This document shows positions 63,482-64,000 of a stretch of 64,000 nucleotides of DNA, in pieces. The position numbers and the translations under genes are program-made. The notes beneath the pieces were generated by a model. It ran no database searches and was not told the DNA's origin. It was given only the letters and a program-made list of their open reading frames with translations. Positions within the stretch are counted from its first letter, which is position 1, and each line of letters starts with the position of its first letter. The stretch is from Pelagicoccus sp. SDUM812005 (GTDB taxonomy: Bacteria > Verrucomicrobiota > Verrucomicrobiia > Opitutales > Opitutaceae), in NCBI RefSeq assembly GCF_031127875.1, contig NZ_JARXIA010000024.1, forward strand, positions 1 to 64,000, in the 5' to 3' direction.

Positions 63482-64000
63482 ATGCCGGACCAGCCAGATA
63501 CAACCACTCCCGTACAGACCGTGGCCAACGCCATCGTCCAAGGAATCAAGGCAGGAAAGCTCGAGCTTCCCGTCATGCCCGCCGTTGCCGGCAAGATCCT
63601 CTCCCTGACCAACGACCCAAACGCCGACATGGCGGAGCTCTCCAAGCTCATCCACGGAGACCAGTCCATCGCGTCCCAAACCCTGCGCATCGCCAACTCC
63701 GCAGGCTACGCCAGCGGCGAACCCATCGTTTCCCTCCAGCAAGCCGTCACTCGACTCGGCATGAAGCTCCTCGGCGAAATCGCCATCGCCGTCTCCATCC
63801 AAAGCGACATCTTCAAAGCCCCCGGCTTCGAGAAGCAAATCAAGAGCCTCCTGCGGCACGCCCTCGCCGCCGGCGCCTACGGCCGCGAGATCGCCCGCAA
63901 GCGCCGCCGCAACGTCGAAGGCCAATTCCTCTGCGGACTCCTCCACTCCGTGGGCCGACCGATCGCCCTGCAATTGGTGGCCAAAGTGCAAGACCGCCTC
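63482..64000 (+). CDS. HDOD-domain protein, 3' end beyond the window
   Basis: 173 codons from the ATG at 63482 to the right edge without a stop. After 24 residues the HDOD core begins: 'KLELPVMPAVAGKILSLTNDP', 'AELSKLIHGDQSIASQTLRIANSAGYA' in pieces, 'SLQQAVTRLGMKLLGEIAIAVSIQ' in pieces, and 'GQFLCGLLHSVGRPIALQ', where the HD pair of true phosphohydrolases is His-Ser, as in HDOD proteins. Such proteins often act in motility and c-di-GMP or chemotaxis signalling, which fits CheV and CheX nearby. C-terminal domains cannot be seen. Confidence 0.85.
   Translation, partial: MPDQPDTTTPVQTVANAIVQGIKAGKLELPVMPAVAGKILSLTNDPNADMAELSKLIHGDQSIASQTLRIANSAGYASGEPIVSLQQAVTRLGMKLLGEIAIAVSIQSDIFKAPGFEKQIKSLLRHALAAGAYGREIARKRRRNVEGQFLCGLLHSVGRPIALQLVAKVQDRL

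Overview
The window reads as chromosome of a heterotrophic, probably marine member of the Verrucomicrobiota, class Opitutia (a Pelagicoccus- or Puniceicoccales-like bacterium). This is inferred from the gene set, not proved. The pointers are a VPDSG-type C-terminal sorting signal, a TonB-dependent receptor with an 'LSPFTV' N-terminal box, DUF1080/cytochrome c/propeller fusion proteins, a DUF5069 protein, an ASPIC/UnbV + FG-GAP protein, GPH sugar transporters, and GC-rich genes with few strong Shine-Dalgarno sequences. The genes are mostly densely packed housekeeping and accessory carbon-metabolism genes.

Layout. 1-1.95 kb is an AT-richer accessory edge: the N-terminus of a probable IS3-type transposase OrfA, a short coding remnant, and two exported proteins of unknown role. 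2.1-10.7 kb holds comM, DUF2164, a large membrane protein, DUF5069, a 54-residue membrane protein, a sugar-nucleotide epimerase-like protein, a VPDSG-CTERM protein, an intergenic repeat island and hflK-hflC. 10.9-18.4 kb has a 1097-residue haem protein and the osmoregulated periplasmic glucan operon opgG-(unknown)-opgH. A tRNA-Pro(CGG) and an RlhA-like U32 protein follow. 21.6-28.7 kb is a sugar-utilisation cluster: XylR-type regulator, disaccharide 2-epimerase, GH130 mannosylglucose phosphorylase and two GPH transporters. Together they form the intracellular mannobiose route (mannobiose to mannosyl-glucose to mannose-1-phosphate plus glucose).

28.9-36.8 kb carries a 1419-residue exported fusion of FG-GAP, ASPIC/UnbV, Ig and a vanadium-haloperoxidase-type domain next to a TonB-dependent receptor; this is the most unusual pair in the window. 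37.2-39.6 kb is modABC. 39.8-50.3 kb has lipoproteins, a CPBP protease, a tandem pair of exported paralogues, RNA and small-molecule methyltransferases, a GH10 xylanase, a BON protein, glycerate kinase, DUF2062 and a NamZ-like muramidase. 50.4-52.6 kb is a TIM-barrel isomerase/Gfo-Idh oxidoreductase pair. 52.7-57.4 kb has a LysR regulator with a conspicuous inverted repeat, a SprA-like putative metalloprotease, a DUF4126 zinc-ribbon membrane protein and a degenerate SGNH protein. 57.5 kb to the end has rapA and a signalling group: CheV, a CheX-domain protein and an HDOD protein cut by the right edge.

No rRNA, CRISPR array, prophage or complete insertion sequence was seen. Several palindromic sites and rho-independent terminators could be placed by eye. 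Start codons were moved inward from the longest ORF wherever the upstream codons lacked protein-like character or a signal peptide or family N-terminus began later.
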